Positions 45,990 to 56,342 of a DNA stretch of 64,000 nt are shown here, piece after piece. The notes beneath the pieces were generated by a model, which did not search any database, was not told the DNA's origin, and worked only from the letters and a program-made list of their open reading frames with translations. The translations under genes were made by a program, and so were the position numbers. Position 1 is the first letter of the stretch. The number at the start of each line of letters is the position of its first letter. Source of the DNA: Lojkania enalia (lineage: Eukaryota > Ascomycota > Dothideomycetes > Pleosporales); assembly GCA_010094045.1 (NCBI GenBank), contig ML986587.1, forward strand, positions 62,001 to 126,000. Direction: 5' to 3'.

Positions 45990-48522
45990 ATGACAACGCA
46001 AAGCGAGCAGAGCTCTACGGCAGAGCCACATAGCCCCGTAGACCGCGAGAAGGCCTATCAGGATAAAGTCGAAACCGTCACAACCAATGAGCGCGTGCCT
46101 GGACACAGCAACTACTACGAGCAGAATGGTCTGCGGACCGAAGGTAGACTTCACGCCCCTCTTAGAAATGTCAATATTTCTAGACTAATCGTTCGCTAGG
46201 AGATGGCCTCGACCACGAACATGAGCCTCCGTATGGGAAATTGGGCCCTCTCCTTCGCTCAAATTGCTAAACAATGCGCAGAATGACCGCAAAGCGCGCC
46301 CTGTCCCTGGTCGCCATGGTAGGGAACCGAGTATCTTTCGATTCCAAGTCCCTGGGCGCTGACGCACTTGTAGGCATTCCTGTGGACGGGGTCGCAAATC
46401 CCTGTGTACGTGATCCAATACCTGGCTCCGCTCGGGTAACACCCCAAAAAAAAAAAAAAAAAAAAAAAAGGGAAACGAAACGAAATGGTGGAACCGTACT
46501 GTACGTTAGCTAACATAGCAGGCATTCAGCTACCTCTTTGGCGGTGTTCCACCTTACATATACAGCAGCATCGGAGGCGCCGACAGATGGATATGGTTCG
46601 TCCTCGCCAATCTACTTGCTCTAGCTGCGGTATGCCCTTTCGTGGGCTCCCTTTCCGATCTTCTTGGCCGTCGGTGGGTAGCCATTATTGGCGCCAGTTT
46701 TATAGTCGTGGGCATGATTATTTGCTCTACGGCCAATGAAATGAACACTTTCATCTGTATGTACTTTATGCGAATTTACTTCTCTTTATACGAGAATGCT
46801 AACTAGTCTAGGTGGAATGGCCCTTGGCGGCATAGGTGCAGGTATCAATGAATTGACTGCTCTAGCCGCAACTAGTGAGATGGCGCCAACTTCAAAGCGT
46901 GGACAATATGTCGCTGTCCTGGTTTTCACTATCCTTCCATTTTGCCCATCGGTCCTATGGGCCCAATTAATCGCATACCACTCAACCTGGGCAAGTCAGC
47001 TGCACATGCCGTCACGATACATACTAATATCCTTTCAGAGATACATAGGCCTGTTCTGTGCGCTATGGGCCTTCATCGGTTTGGTGCTCACGGTTATTTT
47101 TTACCATCCTCCCCCCCGAGTGAATTCGCAAGGCTTGAGCCGGCGCGAGATACTGTCACAGATCGATTATGTTGGAGGCTTGCTGAGTATCTCGGGAATG
47201 CTGCTCTTCATGATGGGGATGCAGTGGGGTGGATACCAGTACGAATGGAGCTCTGCACACGTTCTTGCACCTCTGATTATAGGAGTTGTTCTACTGGTAT
47301 GCCATCCTCTTTCTAGATCGTGCAGAAGCATACGCCACTACCTCCAACCCCCCTTTGCTTTCTCCTTTTCTTCTTACGTTTTTACTTTATACCTAAAAAA
47401 AAAAAGAAATTTATCATCTATCAATCAAGCCGCCGTACGATACTAATCACGTAGGCCGCATTCGTTTTCTGGGAACTCCATGGCACCGCCAATCCCATGT
47501 TTCCCCGCCGCATCCTCCAAGTCCCAAACATTAGTGAGTCATCTCCATTCCGTACCACAGTTTGATTTTCGTGCCGCAGATCCAGCATGTTTTCCTGCTG
47601 TCAAATATTGAAGTCATAACGGAGAAGACACTATACATGGAAGCTAACGGCTCCATAGTGCTGTTAACCCTCATCATCACCTTCATCTCCGGTGCCAATT
47701 TTTTCTCCATTCTCATGTTCTGGCCTACGCAGGCCTTCAATGTCTACGGCCACGACCCCATCGGCGTCGGCGTCCGCGGAATCCCCGTCGGCTTCAGCAT
47801 CCTTGCGGGAGCCTGTCTTGCGCTCTGGGCCCTGTCCCTGTTCCGGGGGAACAACAAGGCGATTCTGGTCGTAGCGTCGGTGCTAATGACAGCGGGGTGT
47901 GGCGCACTGTCCATTGCGCGTGTCGACAATCTGGATAAGCTGTGGGGGATTCTGGTAGTAGCCGGGTTAGGCATCGGCGGCATCGTGGTGCCGGCCTCCA
48001 TCATGACGACGATCGTCTGCCCGGACGACCTAATCGGCTCTGTGACGGCGCTCACGCTCAGTAAGACATTCCCCCCCTTACAATCAAATTAAACCAACAC
48101 ATACAAAAACGATATGAAAAGGAGGTGCGCTAACGGTAGCACACACAGGCATCCGCGTCATTGGCGGCTCTATCGGCTACTGCGCCTACTACAACATCTT
48201 CGTCTCGAAATTCGAGCCCGCCGCCATCCACTACATTGGCGGCGTCCTCGTCTCCCACAACGTCACGAACCCGGAGATCATCACGCACGCTATCGAGTTC
48301 ACAGCCGCCTCGCTACTACCGCTCATCGCGGAATTACCCGGCGTCAAGGGGAATCCACAGCTGTATGAAGCGGTGGTGATGGCGGGGAGGGTCGCGTACG
48401 CCGAGGCGTATAAGTGGGTGTATTATGCCAGTGTGGCGTTTGGCGGGGTGAGTGTGCTAGCGGCGGTTTTCTTGGGGGATTTGGGGGGTTATATGGATGA
48501 TCACGTTGCGGTGGTTATGTAG
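45990..48522 (+). CDS. TRI12-type major facilitator transporter
   Basis: Ten exons (45990-46143, 46200-46230, 46282-46318, 46374-46405, 46530-46756, 46812-46990, 47039-47296, 47455-47533, 47659-48060, 48149-48522) give 590 residues. It is a plasma-membrane drug:H+ antiporter of the trichothecene-efflux/siderophore-like group, with about 14 membrane segments. Key stretches are WTGSQIPVYLFGGVPPYIYS, the loop motif GSLSDLLGRRWVAIIG, GMALGGIGAGINELTALAAT, ITFISGANFFSILMFWPTQA and GILVVAGLGIGGIVVPASIM. All joins are in frame. The intron at 46991-47038 begins GC instead of GT (gcaagt) but has a CTAAT branch and TTTCAG end. Another intron carries a 24-nt A run. No toxin or siderophore cluster adjoins it, so the substrate is open. 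Confidence 0.9.
46446..46469. repeat. 24-nt A homopolymer inside a transporter intron
   Basis: Lies within the intron 46406-46529. Confidence 0.9.
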
Positions 48523-48555
48523 TGTGGCGTGGTTCTCGTTAGGTACAAGGCGGTG

Positions 48556-48614
48556 AAAAAAAATTTTTTTTTTTTTTTTTTTTTGAGAGAGAGAGAGAGA
48601 AAGAGAGAAAGAGA
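48556..48614. repeat. A8-T21 homopolymers followed by (GA)n
   Basis: Simple-sequence block about 35 nt after the transporter stop codon. Confidence 0.85.
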
Positions 48615-49484
48615 GAATTGGATGAGAGGGATTGAGGGTTATGGGAGGGACTTTGCAGGGAGGTATAGTGCTTTTATGGAATGGCATATTGCAACCTTTC
48701 TAGTCTATATTTAGGAGAATAAATCAACGGCTAACGGTTACGAATGCTATTACACATAAAAGATGGCCAATAAGGAAAGACGTGGTAAGGTGGGCATCTA
48801 GTTGCGTGATGATAAACAGATGTGCGAGATTTCGATGCGGTGCGTGTCTAGAACTAGAAGGCGGTTGGAAATGTAGATGTGGTGTTTGACGGGGATAAGG
48901 GGGGGAGGGGGGTTACACAGGAGTGGTTTACGATTTCGCAGTTAGGGAGAAATTTATTTAAATTTTTTTTTTTTTTTTTTTTTTCCCCTTTTGGGCAGAC
49001 CCATTTGCGAATGCAATATTTTATTTCCCTCCTTTTCTTCCAACTCTTCCCTTCCTGCATTTAATGGATTGGAAACGTTGATGGAGGGTAGGGAACCGTC
49101 ACGCTGTTGCACTATCTTCGCGTCTATGATATACGCTGTCCATATATCAATTCTAGTTTCATCGGACGGTAATCCCACGTTGATACTTGCCGATTCGAAA
49201 GCAATTATATTTGCACGCTAGTCCTGCTGTTGGTTGGGCATAGCGGTGATGAATGATAATGGGAGTTGATGCATGTTGGTAGTTTTTGATTTCTGAGTCT
49301 GAATTTCGCGTGGCTATGCTGCGATGCGTCGATCGTAGGGGAAAGGTATGGCAGCGGTTGAATAGGGTTTTTTGAGGTGTGAGGATCGGATTTAGGGGAT
49401 AGGGGTGTGATGGTGGTGGTTGAAGATAGTACAGTTGGGTGATTTGGAAAAGAGTTGCGGTTTTTTTTTTTTTTTTTGGGGGGG

Positions 49485-49574
49485 NNNNNNNNNNNNNNNN
49501 NNNNNNNNNNNNNNNNNNNNNNNNNNNNNNNNNNNNNNNNNNNNNNNNNNNNNNNNNNNNNNNNNNNNNNNNNN
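49485..49574. other. Assembly gap (90 Ns)
   Basis: Unresolved bases directly after a T17-G7 homopolymer, which probably stopped the assembly. The true length is unknown. Confidence 0.98.
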
Positions 49575-49927
49575 AATGCATTGTCTCTGAGGAAGACAGG
49601 GGGATAGGAGTGTAATTGTGAAGAATGTTTCATGCTGAGATTGCTCCGTGAAACTTATACGGTGACGGTTATGCTTGGCGAATCATTGGTTCTGTAGTGT
49701 GATGATTTTCGTATGGATTTTGCTATTATAATAAAACTACTTGTCCTTCCCACGTTTATTCCTTTTCAGTCTGACAAGTAGCAGTCCGAGCCTTAGCCAC
49801 CTTGACTAGGGAAGCTGCTCCCTAACGACAGATAGGTAAATACTGCCGTCTAACCGTCAATCGATCGTTCAATTTCATAAAATGCATACCATTCTCCCTC
49901 CTCGTCTTCAAGCCTTGGATGCGCCCT

Positions 49928-50728
49928 TCACAGCGCCTCAGCAACAATCATCGGCCCCGCAACCTCATCCCTCTTCTCCTTCCCACAAAGTTTCTCGACG
50001 ATTGTGAGTGCGAAAAGCATTGCGGTGCCCGGACTATCCAAATCGTCAGCCACACCCCTCAACCGGCAGCTATCTTTGCGCATACACTTACCCACGACTA
50101 GTAATTACCTTCCCATCGACCACCACCCTCTCCCCCTGATCTCCGTAATCCCAGCCCGCTTCCTTAACCTCCTTCTCCACACTCGGATGGCTCGTCACGG
50201 TCCCCTTGTCTCCACCATTCTTCTTCTGGCTCGCCACCAGCGCCGTTGTCCCCGCGCAAATGGCCCCGACCCATTTGCCAGCTTTCCGGAATGTTGAGAT
50301 GAGGTCGAGCACGGGGTCGTAGGTCGCAAAGGTCTTCGCGCCGGGCCCGCCGCCGGGGAGGATCAGGATGTCGTAGAACTCGTGGGCGGACTGAGGCGGA
50401 ACGGATTGGAGGGTTGGGTGGTCGGGGACGATGCGGACGTTTCGGGTGCAGCTGTGAAAGAAAGCGTCAGTGTAAAGGGCAGTGGCGGACTGTTAGAATG
50501 CCGGCTCACTGTGCGTGTCGCTCGTTTCCAAGCTTGATGCCTGCAGAGGTGATTTCGAAACCCGCGCGAGTCAGCACTGGATACGCTCGTCAGTTCTCAT
50601 GCTCTCGCTCCTCTCTCCTTCACTGTTCGTCGAACCCAGAAGGCGCTGTGGTCCTGCATACCATCATACGGCGTCACAAACTCAATCTCCTCGGTCCCAT
50701 CCGCGATCAGAATCAAGGCTTTCGGCAT
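49928..50728 (-). CDS. DJ-1/PfpI family protein
   Basis: Exons 50662-50728, 50510-50576, 50092-50451 and 49928-50033 give 199 residues, close to human DJ-1 (189). Members act as glyoxalase III-type or deglycase/redox-protective enzymes in the cytosol. The conserved Glu is E16 in ADGTEEIEFV, the reactive Cys is C110 in GAICAGTTAL at the nucleophile elbow, and His133 follows in TSHP. LILPGGGPGA (74-83) marks the substrate loop. The last intron joins TSR to GPGTAMLFAL, which restores the family's C-terminal helix. All four exons are in frame. The gene is convergent with the transporter; no operon-like meaning. Confidence 0.93.
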
Positions 50729-52106
50729 CGTGAATGCTCGACTTTCCCAGCCGACTCTCGTCAATTGAGTGAATGAATATAGTGAAAGCAATGGTGCGGC
50801 AACAAATCTAAATTGTTCTTGTATGCTTCTTGTTTCTGGCCTCTTGCTCGCTGCTTGCTTGCTGCTTGCTCTTGAGCCTTTGAAGCCAACAGTGACGTCT
50901 GCCGCGTGGCCTGAGCTTCCTTCACCCCGCCGCGGGGCAGCAGCGTCAGGGTCTCGTGTAGCCGCGTCCTGCAATTCTATATCAGACGGAAACCGGCACC
51001 AGAAAAATGCTCTCGCAAGCAAGGCTCATACATTGTGCATGCTGCACATCCTACGGCGCCGCCGTGGTTGATTGTGCAGTTGCGTGCACCCGCAGGATGG
51101 CATTAATTTGATTCGGTAGCTACGCATGTATTGCTCAAGCCAAGGCGACGCATTGCGACCTCCTTTCCGTACGTAATCTAATTCTGAATAAAGTGCAAGG
51201 ACCCCTTATCTCAGTGCAAGGAAATCTCAAAGACTACGTTGTGTGCCCGGGCTGATGCTAGATAAATCAAGTCCGTGATTTGCAGATTGTATAGATTGCT
51301 GCTGAGAAGGCTACTCTATTGCATCGTTGAACATGTATGCTCAGCCATTGCTGCGGTGTGTCGCTGAAAGAATCGGGCACATAACAACCCCAATCATCTA
51401 TATACTATGCTCTTGCAACGCCGACCAGCCACTAAATATCGTCTTCAAATTAAGTAGTAGCTGCCCATGACGAATCGCTAAACCGAATCAAAACCTATAT
51501 CCATTCATTGAACCAGGGGAATCTCTCATAAGCTCATGCAGTGAACACGACCGCTCAAAAACGAAGAAGCGCCGGACGGCAGCCTACCGGGGCCTAAATC
51601 CCGTCGGATGTCTTGCTCCTTCTCAAAGGGGGTATTAGGCGGTGCACAGCTTGATGGAGCGCCTGCCTCCTCCATCCCGCTGACAACCATCGAAACTCGC
51701 TGATCCGAAGTGGGGTACGTCAGATGTAAAAAAAATTAATCCATCCGTGTCTATTCGGTGCTCGAATGTGAATAAATGTAGCCCAAAGCATCAAAGTGAA
51801 CAAGAGATTAAACAAGAGATAGCGGACCGGGGACAGTCACAACGCAATAATGATAGTGACAGACGTGTTCGTAAGCGTTCTAATGAAGCCTCGATGGTAA
51901 AAGGTGATCCCCGAACGCCGCAGATCATTGTATACTGTCGATGAAACTTATGGAAATCCACGGAATAATAAGCCAATGAGGACTGGTGGTCGTTTTGTGG
52001 TCAAAAGTATGCGCCGGATTCGGTCGCTCAAGTCATAGTCGAAACAGATTCGACGAATGGGTGTGTTACCTTTACCAAAACGAGTACTATCCCGAAGTTG
52101 TTTGAT
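50729..52106. other. Intergenic, no gene seen
   Basis: About 1.4 kb between the DJ-1 start and the AreA stop. Contains the DJ-1 promoter and AreA 3' UTR. Short frames only. Confidence 0.6.
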
Positions 52107-55025
52107 TTACAAGCTCATGGTGAGCCATTCCCACTCTTGCGGACCGCCACCCGTAAGTCCTTGCCCCATCGCTCCCATTGGCAGGCTGCCTAGATTCTGG
52201 TTCTGCATCGTATTCGAGGTAACAGCAGTTGAGTCTTTCCTCCTGGCGGTTGATGGAGCTTTCCCAGTCGTGTCTTCGGAATCGCCCATCTCTAGCTCTT
52301 GACTGCCACTCTTGCTTTGTCCACGGACCCGCTTGGGCACAGCGTTGGTCCCACGATTTTGCGTGTTGTTAGGTGAGTTTGCAGGCTGGGTCTTGGGCGG
52401 ACCGGGTGCTATAGGAACTACCCCGCCTGACTTCGCAGTTGGAACAGTACCAGAAGCGGATGTGGCGCCGTTAGGAGTCGTCGCACTCACACTAACCGAG
52501 CCTGTCGACTTTGGTGATTCAGAATCGGCACCGCTAGCTTTGCCAGAGGTAGGTGTCGTAACCGGAGTTTGTGCTAATGAGTTCTTCCTAGATGACTTCT
52601 TTGAAGAACGCGTTGACGCTGAGCCTACAGGCGCAGAGTTTCCACTGCCCCTATTACGCTTTTTGATAACATCTGTCTTCAGTGAGAGGGGCCGAACCAC
52701 TCCATGTAGCTTTAAAAACAAGCCACAGGCGTTGCAGAGGGGATGCCCTTCGGGATTACGCCTCCACAGAGGGGTCGTCTGGGTAAAGCAATTCGTACAT
52801 GTCGTCGGTACACCATTTTGGTCGCCTTGCTTTGTCCCGCCAGGGCTCTGTGGACGAGATGGTGCGGCCGAGTTGAAGCCGGATTCTGGGGGTGAATTTG
52901 GCGACGATTGCGGCCGCCCGTGCATCCCTTGATGGGCCAATCCTGCCGCATTTGGCGTCGAGCTGGTGCGGGGTATCTTTTGTCGTCGCGGGTCGTTTCC
53001 ACGGTTGCGAATATCGCTGACAGAGGCTGCTGACCCGTGTGTTCGGCCGAGGCTTCCACTGGGAGCCCAGTGATCCTGTGGCGAGGGTAGCATTTCGGTT
53101 GGCCCAATAGTGACTGTTTTTCTTGGAGGACCCGCCGGATATCGTGCAGGAATTGGATTGAATTGATTCGAGAGGTTGGTCTCCCACTGAAAACCGGAGC
53201 TGAAATCCATATTGCTCTCTTCCATTGGAGAATATTCTGCCGGGGCCGGCATAGTCCGGTCGGCAAACGCACCTCCATCTTCGTCGTCGCCGTCCGAGTC
53301 CGCACCGAATGTGAACATGGTCTCATGGCGCTGTACTTGTAGACTGTCTGGACGGGACTGTAGTCCACTATGGAGGACTTGAGAAGGGTCAATGTGACCG
53401 GTTTGCCCGAAGCTCGATGCGGGAAATGGCGCAGAAGCGGTAGCATTGGTGACGGCGCTGAACATTGAATCGCCAGTACCGTTGGGATTGAAGATGTATT
53501 GGGGCTGCATGGAGGTAGATAGATTTGATGGGCGGTGCGGTCCGTACTGGTTGCCGCTGTGGGCGCCACGAATGTCCATTCCGTTGCGATCAAAATACAT
53601 CTGATCATTTTCGGGAATGGGTTGCGGCGTGGACACCGCGGAGGGAAATGCGGAACTTGGAGGGGAGTAGAAATCGGTCGAGTTGAGTGACGACGCCATG
53701 GAATTTGGGTTGTACATGTTGGAGTAGGAGGAGTTGTGGTTAAGGAGCGGCGACCCAACAGGCGAGAATCCGAAATTCTGCTGGAATGGGCCTGCAGAGC
53801 TGATTATCGGGTCTTCATTGAGTTGGAAAGTGTCGATAGTGAAGGGCACCTGGGGTTGAGAGGTGTGTTGAAATGAGGGTGGTTGCATTTGCTGATCTAA
53901 TGAGTACGAGTTGAGAGCGGCCTCGGCTTCGGGGTCGTTGGGTATCATGATGCTGTTGACAGCAGGTACCTGGGGAGAGCAATCAGCTCGCCTTTTGGGA
54001 GGCTGATAAGGCATTAGTAGGGTCGTGGAGGCGATAAGGGTGTACAAGATGATGTGACTTACTCGTCGCTCGTCAATACTTGTCTTACGAATGTGTCGTT
54101 GGACATAACCAAATTCATTCTCTCGGGTGATGAGTGGAGGGACAGGAGGAGCGGACGCGCGGGCGAGGTGGGAGTTTTGGTCCTGGGCCTGATTGGGTTT
54201 CCTTATCGGTATCGCTGGGGCGGTTGCATGAGAGGGTGCCCTCATTTCATTCGACGGCGGCGGAGACAATCCTGCTGGGGATCCTACAGACGATGGAAAT
54301 ATAAAATCGTCCAAGTTCATTGCATCCGAATGCTGTGCTTGCGCCTGCTGATCGACCGATTTTCTCAACTGTGCAATTCCACTCGGTACGCTCTTGGGCG
54401 TCGGCATAGCCATGGACGACCCAGGAATTGTTGGGGGAGGCTTCATCTCGCTGTTCGCGCTCGTTCTGCTATAGAAAGGCATCGTTAGCATGTTGCTCGA
54501 GCGTCGCAAGCCGCCAGATGCAGCTGAGCTGCGCTGCGCTGCGTTACGGTGCATTGCGCTTTGGTGTGTGCGGAGTTATTACCTCTTGTTGCGATCGAGC
54601 TCGGCGCGTCGCATGCTCATAGCCATCATTCTCCAAGTCAAATTCTCCATGCGCTCCGCGTTGGGGAGCTGCGTCTTAGCCTTAGAATAAAGCTTCCATA
54701 TCTGGGTCCCGAGAGGGTCGTTCTTCTGCATCTCTTCTGGGCTGGCTAGGTCGGCCTCTGTTGCATCGTTCCTGAAGTCCGGGAATATGGTCTGGTCGAG
54801 CATGCCCTTGCGGGCGGCCGCTTCCTCTGGCGAGAGATCCAGTTTGCCGTCCAGAGTGCTGGTCGAGGTGTACGAGTGAACGGCGGAATTGGAGCCGGAG
54901 CTGTCGAAGTGAGCGGTAATGTGTCGAGGGGATGATGTAGCTTGAGGAGAGACAGCTATTGGATCTGCGTCAAAGGCGCCCAGGCCTCCCCCACGCCGGT
55001 GAGTCTGGGGAGCCCAGAAAGACAT
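52107..55025 (-). CDS. areA: AreA/NIT2 global nitrogen GATA transcription factor
   Basis: Exons 54583-55025, 54063-54468 and 52107-54002 give 914 residues. It activates genes for use of poorer nitrogen sources. The single GATA zinc finger is C685-X2-C688-X17-C706-X2-C709 ([20 protein letters not shown]), followed by the basic tail [21 protein letters not shown]-terminal AreA blocks are present ([56 protein letters not shown]). The C-terminus ends EWEWLTMSL, the conserved end contacted by NmrA in Aspergillus and Neurospora. Intron 2 is 60 nt, in frame and stop-free, so retention would insert 20 residues. The ATG at 55025 is the first in frame. Confidence 0.97.
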
Positions 55026-55213
55026 CAGAATAGCCGTGCGGTGCAGCGCAGAACTGCCGGGGGTGCAAGATGCGCGAAGGATCTCGCGGCGGGTGGCAGG
55101 CCAGCAGAGCGCGACTTGGGCTTTTTCTTTTTCCTTTTTTTTTTTGGCCGTCAGCGCCTACAGGGAAGGGTGCTGCGGTACAGCGGGCAGGCTGGTGGGC
55201 AGGCAGGCAGTCC

Positions 55214-55238
55214 GTCAGTCAGTCAGTCAGTCAGTCAG
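55214..55238. repeat. (GTCA)n microsatellite in areA 5' region
   Basis: About six perfect GTCA units roughly 190 nt upstream of the areA start codon. Confidence 0.9.
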
Positions 55239-55753
55239 AAGTCAGTCATCAGCAGCGAGGAATCAATCAGGTCGGGACAATTGCAAAGGCTGGGCTGCCG
55301 GGCTGGTGATGGACAAGGGCTAGGGGCTAGGGCTAGGAGCGGCCGGGCTGCAGCAGCGACGGGCGCAGGAGCCGCTTGGCGGCAATGGTTCTGCTACTGT
55401 ACTGTAAGTGTGTATGTAGCGGCGGGCTTTGGCCTTTAGGCTTTGGGAGTGTGGGCCGGCCTCTCTTGCGAGCGAACGGCGACGGTGATGGTGCTGGACT
55501 TGGACGACGTGCTGGGGCTGGGATTGGGGATGCTTGGGCCTTGGGGCGGCGGAGAGGCAGTCGGTCGCAATGCAACAGGGCCGCCCGCGCACCGCGCGCC
55601 ATGAGTGGGGGGCACTGGGGGCCCACGGGCGAATGGCGGCTGGCCGTGGCGGATCCAACCTCCAGGGCGCGCTGCCGACTCCAGGGCTTCGCGCGGGTCT
55701 CCCTGCACGTGCAGCTCGCGCAGACTGCAGCGCGGGTGCCAGTACGGAATAGT

Positions 55754-55816
55754 GCTGGCTGGCTGGCTGGCTGGCTAGCTGGCTGGCTGGCTGGCTGGCT
55801 AGCTGGCTGGCTGGCT
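55754..55816. repeat. (GGCT)n microsatellite in areA 5' region
   Basis: About fifteen GGCT units with two AGCT interruptions, roughly 730 nt upstream of the areA start codon. Confidence 0.9.
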
Positions 55817-56298
55817 GTCGGCGGCCGGGAGAGTAGGCGACGGGATGCGGTGCGAACAGCAGCAGCACACGACACACTACTATACTGTCTGCCTGTCAAG
55901 CTTTCAGTCGGGTAGGGAGAGACGGCCGTTGGCGTCATACAGCAGCGAAAAAGTAAAAAGAGCAGCATCGGCAGCAGGGCGGAAAAATGGTGGCCCGTCA
56001 ACACGCTACTTACTCTACCGTACTTAGCTACATCCATCCACGCGTACCTGGAACCCTTGTCACGGTGAAAGACCGCCTGAACCGTGCGGCGCTACGACAA
56101 TTTGAAGCCCCCCATCCGGAAGGAAACGAAGTGGTGGATGTGGACGTGGGATTTTATTGTTATGATTGGGATCCGAGTCGTATGGGCGCAACCTCACTCA
56201 TCCAGCAAACGACGCGTCGCTGTTGGGCGCGCAATGCGATGACGGCTCGCGGTTCCAAGAGAACACCTCACCTCAGGCCAACGGCTCGTGAGCTGCTC

Positions 56299-56342
56299 AC
56301 CACCACCACCTCCACCATCGCCGCCGCCGCCGCCGCCGCTGC
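56299..56342. repeat. (CAC)n/(CCG)n trinucleotide repeat
   Basis: CAC units followed by CCG/CGC units, GC-rich, in the areA upstream region. Confidence 0.8.

Larger units (their letters stand above)
48523..49927. other. Convergent 3' flanks with homopolymers and an assembly gap
   Basis: About 1.4 kb between the transporter stop and the DJ-1 stop. Three T runs (48564-48584, 48963-48984, 49461-49477), a GA repeat and 90 Ns are the only features. No gene seen. Confidence 0.7.

Noticed and set aside
55320..56037. Minus-strand frames of 185-234 codons in the areA upstream region
   Set aside because: They translate the GGCT repeat as long QPAS-type runs and have no domain; they are repeat artefacts.
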